A DNA stretch of 6,723 nt from an uncultured Pseudomonadota bacterium (GTDB lineage Bacteria > Pseudomonadota > Gammaproteobacteria > Burkholderiales > SCOH01). Location: the NCBI GenBank assembly GCA_937863215.1, contig CALMFQ010000346.1, positions 1-6,723 on the forward strand. Reading direction: 5' to 3'. Under the pieces are notes generated by a model, which searched no databases, had not been told where the DNA came from, and saw nothing but the letters and a program-made list of their open reading frames with translations. Both the position numbers and the translations under genes were made by a program. Positions 1 to 6,606 of this stretch are shown here, one piece after another (within the stretch, counting starts at the first letter, position 1; each line of letters opens with the position of its first letter).

Positions 1-2121
1 CGCCATGGCATTGGTTCGCAGCCATTCGACTGCTTGCCTGCCGTCGGCCTGGGTGGTGACCAGCGCGCCTTCGGCTTCGAGGATACGCTGCGCGACTTCG
101 CAATTGATCTCGCTGTCGTCCACCACCAGCACCCGCAAGCCCGGCAGCTGTTGCCCGTGCAACGTTTGCGCTGGTGCCGGCGGCACGCTCAGGCCGTGTT
201 TCCGTTTTGCCTCGGCTACCGCGTTGTACAACGACGACGCGGTAATCGGCTTGTGCAGGATGACGTCGACCAGCACGGCATCCGGCTGGCGCAGCAGCTC
301 CTCGCGCGAATGCGCGGTGATCATGACGATCAGCGGCGCATCCTGGCCGATCGCGGTGGTCTGGCGGATCAGTTTGCCGGCTGCCAGGCCGTCCATGCCC
401 GGCATGCGCCAGTCCAGCAGCAACACATCGAACGGCCGTTCGGCCATGGCCTGGGCGCTGTAGCGTTCCACCGCCGCCAGCCCGGAATCCACCGCCTCGA
501 CGCTCCAGCCCAGGCTCTGTGCGGTTTCGGCCAGATTCTGCCGCACCAGTGCGCTGTCGTCGGCAATCAGGATGTGCTGCAGCGCCATTGCCGGCGCCGC
601 GTAGTCGTCCAGCTCGCCGGGCGCGAACGGCAGTTCGAACCAGAATTCGCTGCCGGCGCCGGGAGTGCTGTGGACGCCGATTTCGCCGCCCATCAGCCGC
701 ACCAGATTGCTGCAGATCGACAGCCCCAGCCCGGTACCGCCGAAATTGCGCGTGATCGAGGAATCGGCCTGGGTGAACGGGCTGAAAACCTGCGCCAGTT
801 TGTCCGGCGCAATGCCGATGCCGCTGTCGCGCACCGTAAAGCGTAGCCGCAGCGGCCGATCCTGCGCCGAACTGCGCTGGACGCCGAGCGTAACCGAGCC
901 CTGCTGGGTAAACTTGATCGCGTTGCCGGCCAGATTGATCAGGATCTGCTCCAGCCGCAGCGCATCGCCGACCAGGATTTCCGCGCCGTGCGGCGCCACG
1001 CCCACTGCCAGATCGATCTGTTTGTCGCCGATGCCCATCGACATCACCGCAGCGACGTTGTCGAGCACGTTGCCGAGCCGGAACGGCGCGTTTTCCAACT
1101 CCAGCCGGCCGGCTTCGATTTTCGAATAATCGAGAATATCGTTGATGATGCCGAGCAGCGAACGGCCGGCGACGCGGATCTTGTGCACCATGCCCTGTTC
1201 GTCGTGATCGAGCTGGCGGTTTTCCAGCAGATAGGCAAGGCCGAGAATTGCGTTCAACGGTGTGCGGATTTCGTGGCTCATGTGTGCCAGGAATTCCGAC
1301 TTGGCTGCGTTGGCGTGATTGGCTTCGTCGGTTGCGTGCTTCAGTGCGGCGGTGCGCTGAAGCACTTGCGTTTCCAGTTGCTGGCGGTGATCGAGCAGTT
1401 CGCGCTCGCGCTGTGCCAGCGCATCCAGCATATGGTTGAACTGCTGCGCCAGTACTGCGGCTTCGTCGCTGCCGGTGAGTTGCACCCGCTGCGTGGCGTC
1501 GCCCTGTTCCACTGCATCGGCGACGGTGCGTATCGCGTACAGCCGGCGTGTCAGCCGCTGCGCCATCAGCCACGCCAGCAGGCTGCCGATGGCGATTGCC
1601 AGTACGCCGTAGAGAATGCTCTTGCGCCGCATTGCCGTCTGGTATGCGTGCGCCTGCTGCAGGTCGATCCCGGCACGCACCCAGCCTACCGGCTGGGTGC
1701 CGAGCAGCACCGGCACGATCACATCGTACAGATCCGCGGTATCGCCCGGCGCCTGCATTGCACCGGGCTGCGGCAGGTCGCGCACGAACTGGCCGACACG
1801 CTGCCGATCCGAGTGCGCCAGTACCAGACCATGGCTGTCGAGCGCCATCAGATAGCGCAGCTGCGGAAAGCCGCGTTGCGCATCGACCAGCTCCTGCAGC
1901 CCGGCCACATCGCGGCTGGAAAGCCAGGTTGCCGAGGTGGTGGCCAGATTGCGCACCATATTGTTGGCGAACTCGCGCTGCTGGCGTGCCATTGCTGTTT
2001 CTTCGTGGCGCGTGACTTCCCACAGCAGGCCGCCGGTCAGCACCGCCTGGAACAGCGCAACGCCGAGCGCAATCTGGCGCCGCAGGTTGCCGAACAACTG
2101 CCGCTGCAGCCAGCCGCTCAT
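1..2121 (-). CDS. Hybrid sensor histidine kinase with HAMP, HisKA, HATPase and two receiver domains (C-terminus beyond window)
   Basis: This is an inner-membrane sensor kinase that autophosphorylates on His and relays phosphate to its own receivers. The open frame gives 707 residues with no stop before the window edge. Visible order: TM1 about 15-35; periplasmic sensor about 36-166; TM2 about 168-187; HAMP about 188-240; coiled coil to 270; HisKA with HEIRTPLN and phospho-acceptor His283; HATPase with N box NLAGNAIKF (396-404), DSGIGI from Asp432 and GGTGLGLS from 461. Receiver 1 has Asp521/Asp522, phospho-acceptor Asp570 (LLLDWRMPGMDG) and Lys624. Receiver 2 begins with VVDDSEIN (Asp668/Asp669) and is cut before its phosphorylation site. 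The ATG at 2121 has a GGAGG four bases upstream and lies 10 bp after the binding-protein stop, so the two genes are cotranscribed. All main kinase motifs are intact. The ligand, any Hpt domain and the output partner are not visible. Confidence 0.96.
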   Translation of the reverse strand, partial: MSGWLQRQLFGNLRRQIALGVALFQAVLTGGLLWEVTRHEETAMARQQREFANNMVRNLATTSATWLSSRDVAGLQELVDAQRGFPQLRYLMALDSHGLVLAHSDRQRVGQFVRDLPQPGAMQAPGDTADLYDVIVPVLLGTQPVGWVRAGIDLQQAHAYQTAMRRKSILYGVLAIAIGSLLAWLMAQRLTRRLYAIRTVADAVEQGDATQRVQLTGSDEAAVLAQQFNHMLDALAQRERELLDHRQQLETQVLQRTAALKHATDEANHANAAKSEFLAHMSHEIRTPLNAILGLAYLLENRQLDHDEQGMVHKIRVAGRSLLGIINDILDYSKIEAGRLELENAPFRLGNVLDNVAAVMSMGIGDKQIDLAVGVAPHGAEILVGDALRLEQILINLAGNAIKFTQQGSVTLGVQRSSAQDRPLRLRFTVRDSGIGIAPDKLAQVFSPFTQADSSITRNFGGTGLGLSICSNLVRLMGGEIGVHSTPGAGSEFWFELPFAPGELDDYAAPAMALQHILIADDSALVRQNLAETAQSLGWSVEAVDSGLAAVERYSAQAMAERPFDVLLLDWRMPGMDGLAAGKLIRQTTAIGQDAPLIVMITAHSREELLRQPDAVLVDVILHKPITASSLYNAVAEAKRKHGLSVPPAPAQTLHGQQLPGLRVLVVDDSEINCEVAQRILEAEGALVTTQADGRQAVEWLRTNAMA

Positions 2122-2131
2122 CGTACCTCCG

Positions 2132-3031
2132 TCATTTCCGTTCCACCGGGCGGATTTCGCGCTCGAAATGGGCGATATAGCCGCGCACTACGTCGTAATC
2201 CGCATTGCTGGCCGGATGAAAACGCCTGGTCTGGGCGGTGGCGAGAATTGCGCGCCCCTCCGGCGTGCGATCCAGCTCCAGCAGCGCGCGCTGCAGCTGG
2301 TTGCGGATTTCCGCCGGCGTATCGTTGCGCAGCATCACCGAGTTGTTGACCAGCGTGCCGGTTTCCCAGATCACCTTCAGCTGGGCCGCTTCGCGCGGGT
2401 GGTCGCGCTGGAACAGCCGCCATGGCGGCGGCCAGGTGACACCGGCAGCGGTCTGGCCCAGGTAGGCATTCATGATTGCCGACTCCTGCGAGCCGACGTA
2501 GCGGTTATCGATGTCGTGCATCACGTCGAGATTGCGCTCGTGCAGGAATGCCTGCGCCATGATGCACGCCGCCAGTGCCGTGGGCGACGGGTAGGCCACC
2601 GCTTTGCCTTTCAGGTCGCCGGGGCTGACGATGCCGCTATCCTTGCGCACGATGAACAGGCCGCGGAAATCCGCCGCGTCGCCGGCCATGGCGATCACCG
2701 TGTAGCCATGGCCGATCGCCAGCAGCGTCTGCCACGGGTTGGGCAGCAGCAGCTGCGGCTGGCGCGCGCGCAGCTTGGCTTCGTACATCTGGTAATCGCG
2801 TGAGGCTTCGAGTTCGAAACGCGCCCCCTGGATGTGCCGGTTCAGATAGTCGATCAGCGGCTGGTAGGTTTCCGCCAGCTTGGCCGGGTTGTACAGCGGA
2901 TGCACCGCCAGACGGTACACCGGCTGCGCCTCGTGCAGCGGCGTGCTGGCGTACTGCGGCCCGGCGCCGGCCGGCCGCATCAGCAGGCACAGCAGCAGTA
3001 GCAGCGGACGCAAAAATGGCAATGCGGTCAT
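2132..3031 (-). CDS. PhnD-like periplasmic substrate-binding protein, probable sensor partner of the adjacent kinase
   Basis: The 299-residue product belongs to the phosphate/phosphite/phosphonate (PhnD-like) periplasmic binding protein family. Residues 1-23 form a signal peptide: a Leu-rich core, then AGA before Gly24, a signal peptidase I type site with no clear lipobox. Family-like stretches are VYRLAVHPLYNP (38-49), LLLPNPWQTL (95-104), FRGLFIVRKDSGI (122-134), DLKGKAVAYPSPTALAA (139-155) and the SQESAIMNAYLG region (181-192). An upstream frame to 3139 exists, but the ATG at 3031 has AGGTGAG six bases before it and is followed directly by the signal peptide, so I take that start. The gene is followed after 10 bp by the hybrid kinase and no ABC permease or ATPase lies beside it. 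A sensing role with the kinase is therefore inferred over transport. The ligand cannot be read from the sequence, and PhnD-like membership does not imply phosphonate. Confidence 0.93.
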   Translation of the reverse strand: MTALPFLRPLLLLLCLLMRPAGAGPQYASTPLHEAQPVYRLAVHPLYNPAKLAETYQPLIDYLNRHIQGARFELEASRDYQMYEAKLRARQPQLLLPNPWQTLLAIGHGYTVIAMAGDAADFRGLFIVRKDSGIVSPGDLKGKAVAYPSPTALAACIMAQAFLHERNLDVMHDIDNRYVGSQESAIMNAYLGQTAAGVTWPPPWRLFQRDHPREAAQLKVIWETGTLVNNSVMLRNDTPAEIRNQLQRALLELDRTPEGRAILATAQTRRFHPASNADYDVVRGYIAHFEREIRPVERK

Positions 3032-3035
3032 CGAA

Positions 3036-3042
3036 CTCACCT
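3036..3042 (-). promoter_or_regulatory. Ribosome binding site that sets the binding-protein start
   Basis: AGGTGAG on the minus strand lies four to ten bases before the ATG at 3031. It favours this start over the longer in-frame extension to 3139, whose extra residues look nothing like a signal peptide. Confidence 0.75.
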
Positions 3043-3148
3043 GTCTGCGACAAACGGTGACACCAACCGGACAGCAAACTGCCCGGGCCATACCGACACC
3101 GGCTGTTGCGTGTGCTGCGCCGCATCGCGGGCTGGGCAAGCTACGCGC

Positions 3149-3278
3149 CTGGTATCAATGGCGCCGGGGTAAAACCGGAATCGGGCCGCTGTCGCGCCGG
3201 CAACGGTAAAACGGAAGGTGTCGCACCTTGCTTAAGCATAGCTTCTGGTGACCATGTCTCAAGTAGCGTACAGGCCGA
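3149..3278 (+). promoter_or_regulatory. Possible decayed cobalamin riboswitch-like element
   Basis: Read on the plus strand, short blocks occur in the order seen in B12 riboswitches. They are TAAAACCGGAATCGGG (3170-3185; compare the family's UAAAAnGGGAAUCCGG), then GCTGTCGCGC (3188-3197) and CAACGGTAA (3201-3209; compare the family's GCAACGGUAA). After these come CGGAAGG (3212-3218), TGACC (3248-3252), and AAGT followed by ACAGGCCGA (3261-3279). The L5 loop (GGUGnAA) and a clear GCCACUG box are missing and the final B12 box is poor, so a functional aptamer is unlikely. No plus-strand gene lies downstream; the next sequence is antisense to hexR. This is pattern recognition only, without a covariance test, and a chance GC-rich match is a real alternative. 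Confidence 0.22.
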
Positions 3279-3355
3279 CTGACTCCCATCGCGCCACAAG
3301 CACGACCGGCCTGCAAAGCGCATTGCAGCTGGCTTGCAGCCGGTCTGTACGCTAC
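3263..3355. repeat. Extended nested inverted repeat
   Basis: The outer arms are GTAGCGTACAGGCCG (3263-3277) and CGGTCTGTACGCTAC (3341-3355), matching at 14 of 15 positions. In plus-strand RNA the odd pair is a G-U wobble; in minus-strand RNA it is an A-C mismatch. An inner pair lies within: GACCGGC (3304-3310) with GCCGGTC (3339-3345), continued by TGCAA (3312-3316) with TTGCA (3334-3338) across one bulged base. The inner and outer stems compete for 3341-3345. It could be a 3' UTR structure of the hexR transcript, an expression platform on the plus strand, or a repeat remnant. Confidence 0.7.
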
Positions 3356-3361
3356 GCCGGG

Positions 3362-3383
3362 CGTGCCTTGGCGGGCAGGCACG
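3362..3383 (-). terminator. Hairpin directly after hexR, weak terminator candidate
   Basis: CGTGCCT (3362-3368) and AGGCACG (3377-3383) form a perfect 7-bp stem with an 8-base loop, two bases beyond the hexR stop codon. On the minus strand no T-run follows it, so it is not a standard intrinsic terminator. On the plus strand it is followed by only TTT. It may end or protect the zwf-pgl-hexR mRNA. Confidence 0.35.
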
Positions 3384-3385
3384 TT

Positions 3386-4222
3386 TCAGCCCGGCAGGCG
3401 CGTATCCTGCAGCACCGCCTTGGTCGCCTCGATGCGGGCGATCCAGTCCGGCCCGCGCCGCAGCGCCAGTGCCACGGTCAACACGTCGATCAGCGCCAGG
3501 TGCGCCAGGCGCGACACCATCGGCGAATAGACATCAGGGTTTTCCGGCATATTGGCCGGCAGCAGCAGATCGGCCTGTTGCGCCAGCGGCGTGCCGTTGC
3601 GGCTGATGGCGATGATTCTGGCGCCGGCATCGCGGGCGATCTGGATCGCCTCCAGCAGCGCGCGGGTGCGGCCGGAGTTGGAAATGGCGACCACCACCGC
3701 GCCCGGCGGCAGCAGCACCGCCGACATGCGCATCATTTGCGAATCGGCGAAACAGGCGGTGGGGGTGCCGAGGCGGAAGAATTTCAGCTGCGCATCGGCG
3801 GCGGTCACGCCCGAGTTGCCCAGCCCGTAAAACTCGATGCGGCTGGCGTGTTCCAGCCAGTCTACTGCCTGCTGCAACACCTCCGGCTGCAACTCGTCGC
3901 GGCAGCGCGCCAGGCTCTGGATTGCGTGATCGAACACCTTGGGGATGATTTCGGCCGGGCCGTCCTGCGGTGTGACGTTACCGTGCACGAACGGCACGCC
4001 GGATGCAAGCGTGGCCGCCAGCTTGAGCTTGAATTCCGACAGCCCGTCGCAGTCCAGCCGGCGGCAGAAGCGGATCACCGTCGGCTGGCTCACCTGCGCC
4101 TGCTCCGCCAGCTGCGCCACCGGCAGGTTGATCGATTGCTCCGGCTGCGCCAGCAACAGCTCGGCCACCTTGCGTTCGGCCGGGCTCAGGTCGGGAAGGA
4201 GGGCGCGGATTTTGTTGAGCAT
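3386..4222 (-). CDS. hexR: HexR, RpiR-family transcriptional repressor of glucose catabolism
   Basis: The 278-residue product has RpiR architecture: an N-terminal helix-turn-helix domain (about 1-77; recognition region VSQPTVIRFCRRL, 44-56) and a C-terminal sugar-isomerase (SIS) domain (about 125-255) with FYGLGNSG (131-138) and the phosphosugar-binding stretch SNSGRT (181-186). In characterised proteobacteria HexR represses zwf, pgl, edd, eda and related genes and is released by KDPG. I chose the ATG at 4222 because MLNKIRALLPDLSPAERKVAE is the usual HexR N-terminus and GAGG lies about seven bases upstream. An in-frame start at 4279 would lie inside pgl. It begins 11 bp after the pgl stop and is the last gene of the zwf-pgl-hexR operon, so the HexR-like sites upstream of zwf would give autoregulation. 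Length matches the family, and identification rests on domain content plus context. Confidence 0.93.
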   Translation of the reverse strand: MLNKIRALLPDLSPAERKVAELLLAQPEQSINLPVAQLAEQAQVSQPTVIRFCRRLDCDGLSEFKLKLAATLASGVPFVHGNVTPQDGPAEIIPKVFDHAIQSLARCRDELQPEVLQQAVDWLEHASRIEFYGLGNSGVTAADAQLKFFRLGTPTACFADSQMMRMSAVLLPPGAVVVAISNSGRTRALLEAIQIARDAGARIIAISRNGTPLAQQADLLLPANMPENPDVYSPMVSRLAHLALIDVLTVALALRRGPDWIARIEATKAVLQDTRLPG

Positions 4223-4233
4223 TTCAGCCTCGT

Positions 4234-5076
4234 TTATGCCGCCCAATACACTGCCAGCGGCGGCATGCCGGCCTGCCACAGCAGCCGCACCGGCATCTGT
4301 TCCACTGCGCCATCCTGCAACGCCTGCTGCAACACCGCCTGTTTGCCGGCGCCGGCGATCAGCAGGATGTTCTGCCGCGAAGAGCGCAACGCCGCCGGGC
4401 TGAGGCTGATGCGGCCATACGGCGCGGTTTGCGGCTGCATCGCCACCAGCGGCGCGCTGCTGCCGAGTGCGTGTGGCAATTGCGCAGCGCAGGGGAACAG
4501 CGAAGCGGTATGGCCATCGTCACCCATGCCGAGCAGGATCAGGTCGAACGGCTGCGGCAGCGTGTTGAAGCGCTCGATGGCCTGCGCCAGACCTTTTTCC
4601 GGCGTCGGCGCGGCATTCACCAGCGGCACGAAATGCGCCGCCGCGGCCGGGCCTTGCAGCAGATGCTGGCGTAGCAGCCGGGTGTTGCTGTCGGCGTGAT
4701 CGGGCGGCAGCCAGCGGTCGTCGGCGAGCGTGACTGTTACCTTGCTCCACTCCAGCGGCTGCCGGCTCAGCCAGTCGAACAGCGCCGCCGGGGTTTTGCC
4801 GCCGGAGACGGCGAGTTGGGCGTGGCCGCGCTGGTCGATGGCTTGTTGCAGTTGTGCGACGACGAAAGCGCCGAGGGCCGCGACCATGGTGGGCTGGTCG
4901 GGGAAATGGTGTTGCTCGGGATGGCTGGCGTTGCCCCCTCTCCCCAACCCCTCTCCCGCGAGGGGAGAGGGGCTTTGCGGCACCTCGCCGCTAAGCGCAG
5001 CGACGGTTGTCTCCCCTCGCCCCTCGCGGGAGAGGGGCCGGGGGAGAGGGGGCCGGGAAATCAATTCATCCCCCAT
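4234..5076 (-). CDS. pgl: 6-phosphogluconolactonase with a repeat-derived N-terminal insertion
   Basis: This cytosolic enzyme hydrolyses 6-phosphogluconolactone to 6-phosphogluconate, the step after Zwf. Family motifs in the 280-residue reading are SGGKTP (91-96), the ADDRWLPPDHADSN stretch (118-131, equivalent to the usual DER-x-VP region) and LGMGDDGHTASLFP (182-195). The ATG at 5076 shares its A with the zwf stop (TGATG) and has AGGAGG four bases upstream, indicating translational coupling. The protein is about 40 residues longer than typical bacterial Pgl. Residues 9-48 (PPLPRPLSREGRGE through SPLAGEGLGRGG) are encoded by a palindromic repeat. Conserved family sequence resumes at HHFPDQPT (56-63), and no ATG, GTG or TTG lies between the repeat and that point. 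A TTG at 4947 inside the repeat, preceded by GGAGAGGGG, would give a normal-sized 237-residue product and is the main alternative start. Confidence 0.94.
   Translation of the reverse strand: MGDELISRPPLPRPLSREGRGETTVAALSGEVPQSPSPLAGEGLGRGGNASHPEQHHFPDQPTMVAALGAFVVAQLQQAIDQRGHAQLAVSGGKTPAALFDWLSRQPLEWSKVTVTLADDRWLPPDHADSNTRLLRQHLLQGPAAAAHFVPLVNAAPTPEKGLAQAIERFNTLPQPFDLILLGMGDDGHTASLFPCAAQLPHALGSSAPLVAMQPQTAPYGRISLSPAALRSSRQNILLIAGAGKQAVLQQALQDGAVEQMPVRLLWQAGMPPLAVYWAA
4934..5052. repeat. 119-bp palindromic (MITE/REP-like) repeat inserted in the 5' end of pgl
   Basis: The ends are long inverted repeats. Left arm 4934-4965 is CCCCCTCTCCCC, then AA, then CCCCTCTCCCGCGAGGGG. Right arm 5020-5052 is the exact reverse complement in both blocks, 18 and 12 bases, separated by CCG in place of the expected TT. 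The 54-bp centre (4966-5019) is less symmetric. There is no transposase, so it would be a non-autonomous or REP/BIME-type element. From memory, GC-rich repeats of this style, which translate as SPLAGEG or PLSREGRGE strings, are dispersed in many beta- and gammaproteobacterial genomes. Only one copy is in this window, so its repeat nature elsewhere in this genome is inferred. 119 bp is not a multiple of three, so a short target duplication or slightly different borders must have kept the frame. Confidence 0.85.
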
Positions 5077-6536
5077 CACACCTCCTCATGCCACTGCAGC
5101 CCGTCACGCGACAGCAGTGCGCTCGACGAGGCCGGGCCCCAGCTGCCGGCGGTGTAGTGTTTCGGCCGGTCGTGGCTGACGGCCCAGGTGGAGAGAATCG
5201 GCTCGACCCAGCGCCAAGCCGCTTCCTGCTCGTCGCGCCGAACAAACAGCGTCAGCTTGCCGCGCACTGCGTCCATCAGCAGCCGTTCGTAGGCTTCCAA
5301 GCGGCGCGTTTTGAAGATTTCCTCGAAATCCAGATTCAGGCTCACCTGATTCAGCGACATCGCATCGCCCGGCGTTTTGGCAAGGAAATACAGCTTCATG
5401 CTTTCGTCCGGCTGCATGCGGATCACCAGCTTGTTCGGCTGGCGCGCATGGGCGGGGATGTCGAAAATCGAGTGCGGCACTTCGCGGAAGTTGATGACGA
5501 TTTCCGCCAGTTTTTCCGGCATGCGTTTGCCGGTGCGCAAAAAGAACGGCACGCCGGCCCAGCGCCAGTTGTCGATTTCGGCTTTCACCGCAACAAAGGT
5601 TTCGGTGCGGCTGCTGTCGCCGATGCCGCCTTCTTCCTGATACGCCGGCACCGGCTGGCCGTCGATGGCGCCGGCGCGATACTGGCCGCGCACGGTTTTG
5701 GTGGCGACGTCGTGGTCAGTCAGCGGCCGCAGTGCGCGTAGCACTTTCAGCTTTTCGTCGCGCACCGCATCCGGGTCGATGCTCGACGGCGGCTCCATCG
5801 CGACAATACACAGCAGTTGCAGCAAGTGGTTCTGCAGCATGTCGCGCAGCGCGCCGATCTTGTCGTAAAACGCACCGCGGCCTTCGACGCCGAGCTTTTC
5901 CGCCACGGTGATCTGCACATCGCGCACCCATTCGCGGCGCCACAGCGGCTCGAACAGCGCGTTGCCGAAACGCAGCGCCAGCAGGTTCTGCACCGGCTCT
6001 TTACCTAGGTAATGATCGATGCGGAAAATCTGCTGCTCGCTGAAATATTCACCAATCGCGTCGTTGATTTCGCGTGACGACTGCAGATCGTGGCCGAGCG
6101 GTTTTTCCGGCACTACCCGCGATTGCGGCGTGATCAATTTGGCATCGGCCAGATGCGCGCAGATCGGTGTAAACAGGGTGGGCGAGGTCGACAGGTAAAA
6201 CACCCGCACCTTGTCCGGTGCTTCGTCCAGCAAGGTTTGCAGCGGAGTAAAACTGGCACGCTGGTTGGCATCCAGCGGCAGATAATGAATGCGGCGGCTG
6301 AATGCCTGCCAGGTCGGGTAGTCGTAGGCGGCGCCGAGAAACTCGGCACACTGCTTTTCCGCCAGCGCCTGGAAATCGGCGCGACTCAGTTCGTTGGGCG
6401 CCACGGCGATCACGCGCGAATCCTTGCTCAGCATGCCGTCGCGGTGCTGGTGGTAAAGCGCCGGCAACAGCTTGCGCATCACCAGATCGCCGGTGCCGCC
6501 GAACAGCACCATGTCAAAGGCCGGAAGCATCGGCAT
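5076..6536 (-). CDS. zwf: Glucose-6-phosphate 1-dehydrogenase
   Basis: This cytosolic enzyme oxidises glucose-6-phosphate to 6-phosphogluconolactone with NAD(P)+, feeding the Entner-Doudoroff and pentose phosphate routes. The 486-residue length is typical. The N-terminal Rossmann signature GGTGDLVMRKLLPALY is at 13-28, EKPLGHD at 144-150, the substrate-site signature RIDHYLGKE at 172-180, RDMLQNHLLQ at 231-240 with the likely catalytic base His237, and FFLRTGKRM follows in the C-terminal domain. The ATG at 6536 has AAGGA nine bases upstream; a second ATG at 6530 is possible, but the first is better placed. It is the first gene of the zwf-pgl-hexR operon, overlaps pgl by one base, and diverges from edd across a 95-bp gap with HexR-like operators. 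All key residues are present. NAD versus NADP preference cannot be told safely. Confidence 0.98.
   Translation of the reverse strand: MPMLPAFDMVLFGGTGDLVMRKLLPALYHQHRDGMLSKDSRVIAVAPNELSRADFQALAEKQCAEFLGAAYDYPTWQAFSRRIHYLPLDANQRASFTPLQTLLDEAPDKVRVFYLSTSPTLFTPICAHLADAKLITPQSRVVPEKPLGHDLQSSREINDAIGEYFSEQQIFRIDHYLGKEPVQNLLALRFGNALFEPLWRREWVRDVQITVAEKLGVEGRGAFYDKIGALRDMLQNHLLQLLCIVAMEPPSSIDPDAVRDEKLKVLRALRPLTDHDVATKTVRGQYRAGAIDGQPVPAYQEEGGIGDSSRTETFVAVKAEIDNWRWAGVPFFLRTGKRMPEKLAEIVINFREVPHSIFDIPAHARQPNKLVIRMQPDESMKLYFLAKTPGDAMSLNQVSLNLDFEEIFKTRRLEAYERLLMDAVRGKLTLFVRRDEQEAAWRWVEPILSTWAVSHDRPKHYTAGSWGPASSSALLSRDGLQWHEEV
5081..5086 (-). promoter_or_regulatory. Ribosome binding site of pgl inside the zwf 3' end
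   Basis: AGGAGG on the minus strand lies within the last zwf codons, four bases before the ATG at 5076. It supports the upstream pgl start and therefore translation through the repeat. Confidence 0.65.
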
Positions 6537-6549
6537 TTGAGAATATCCT

Positions 6550-6564
6550 TGTAGTATTGTTACG
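6550..6564 (+). promoter_or_regulatory. Putative HexR operator 1, zwf side
   Basis: TGTAGTATTGTTACG resembles the TGTAAT-rich 15-bp palindrome (ending ATTACA) recalled for HexR in gammaproteobacteria, with an imperfect right half. It abuts the zwf ribosome binding site (AAGGA at 6546-6550, minus strand), so bound repressor would sit over the zwf promoter or leader. Its TTGTAGTATT half (6549-6558) is repeated exactly and inverted at 6598-6607. hexR lies in the same operon, which supports the assignment. Confidence 0.6.
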
Positions 6565-6591
6565 TTAATTGCTGCAAAAAATGCTTGTTGA

Positions 6592-6606
6592 TGAAATAAT
6601 ACTACA
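6592..6606 (-). promoter_or_regulatory. Putative HexR operator 2, edd side
   Basis: On the minus strand this reads TGTAGTATTATTTCA, the same HexR-like motif in opposite orientation to operator 1. The site centres (6557 and 6599) are 42 bp apart, close to four helical turns, so both dimers could lie on one face of the DNA. It ends 25 bp before the edd start and should act on edd. No clear -35/-10 pair could be fixed for either gene. Confidence 0.6.

Larger units (their letters stand above)
3032..3385. other. 354-bp intergenic region between hexR and the binding-protein gene
   Basis: I see no convincing gene on either strand. The short open frames here lack a ribosome binding site and recognisable protein features. 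The region must hold the promoter of the binding-protein/kinase unit, but no clear -35/-10 pair stands out. The part next to hexR contains a short hairpin and a long inverted repeat. The middle part, read on the plus strand, resembles fragments of a cobalamin riboswitch. About 3043-3148 shows nothing I can name. Confidence 0.7.

Noticed and set aside
34..846. 270-residue plus-strand open frame
   Set aside because: Antisense shadow of the kinase receiver and ATPase regions; Gln/His/Arg-rich, with no domain.
988..2349. 453-residue plus-strand open frame
   Set aside because: Antisense to the kinase, which carries all canonical motifs in its frame. The product is His/Gln/Arg rich without a recognisable domain, as expected for a GC-rich shadow.
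3032..3139. N-terminal extension of the binding protein to an upstream start at 3139
   Set aside because: The extra 36 residues are Cys/Arg/Ala rich and would bury the signal peptide. The ATG at 3031 has a good ribosome binding site.
3141..3323. 60-residue minus-strand frame in the intergenic gap
   Set aside because: No ribosome binding site, no recognisable feature, and an unremarkable length for GC-rich DNA.
3248..4699. 483-residue plus-strand open frame across hexR and pgl
   Set aside because: Antisense to two well-identified genes and low-complexity in composition. It is long only because stop codons are rare in GC-rich antisense frames, although it would lie downstream of the riboswitch-like segment.
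4934..5052. The palindromic repeat as an intrinsic terminator or as a CRISPR-like repeat
   Set aside because: It has no T-run, lies inside an open reading frame with both sides coding for Pgl, and is a single inverted unit without direct repeats and spacers.
5007..5741. 244-residue plus-strand open frame
   Set aside because: Antisense to zwf, starting inside the palindromic repeat. No domain is seen.
6003..6012. TACCTAGGTA palindrome
   Set aside because: It lies within zwf codons of the conserved HYLGKE active-site region, so it is explained by the protein sequence.
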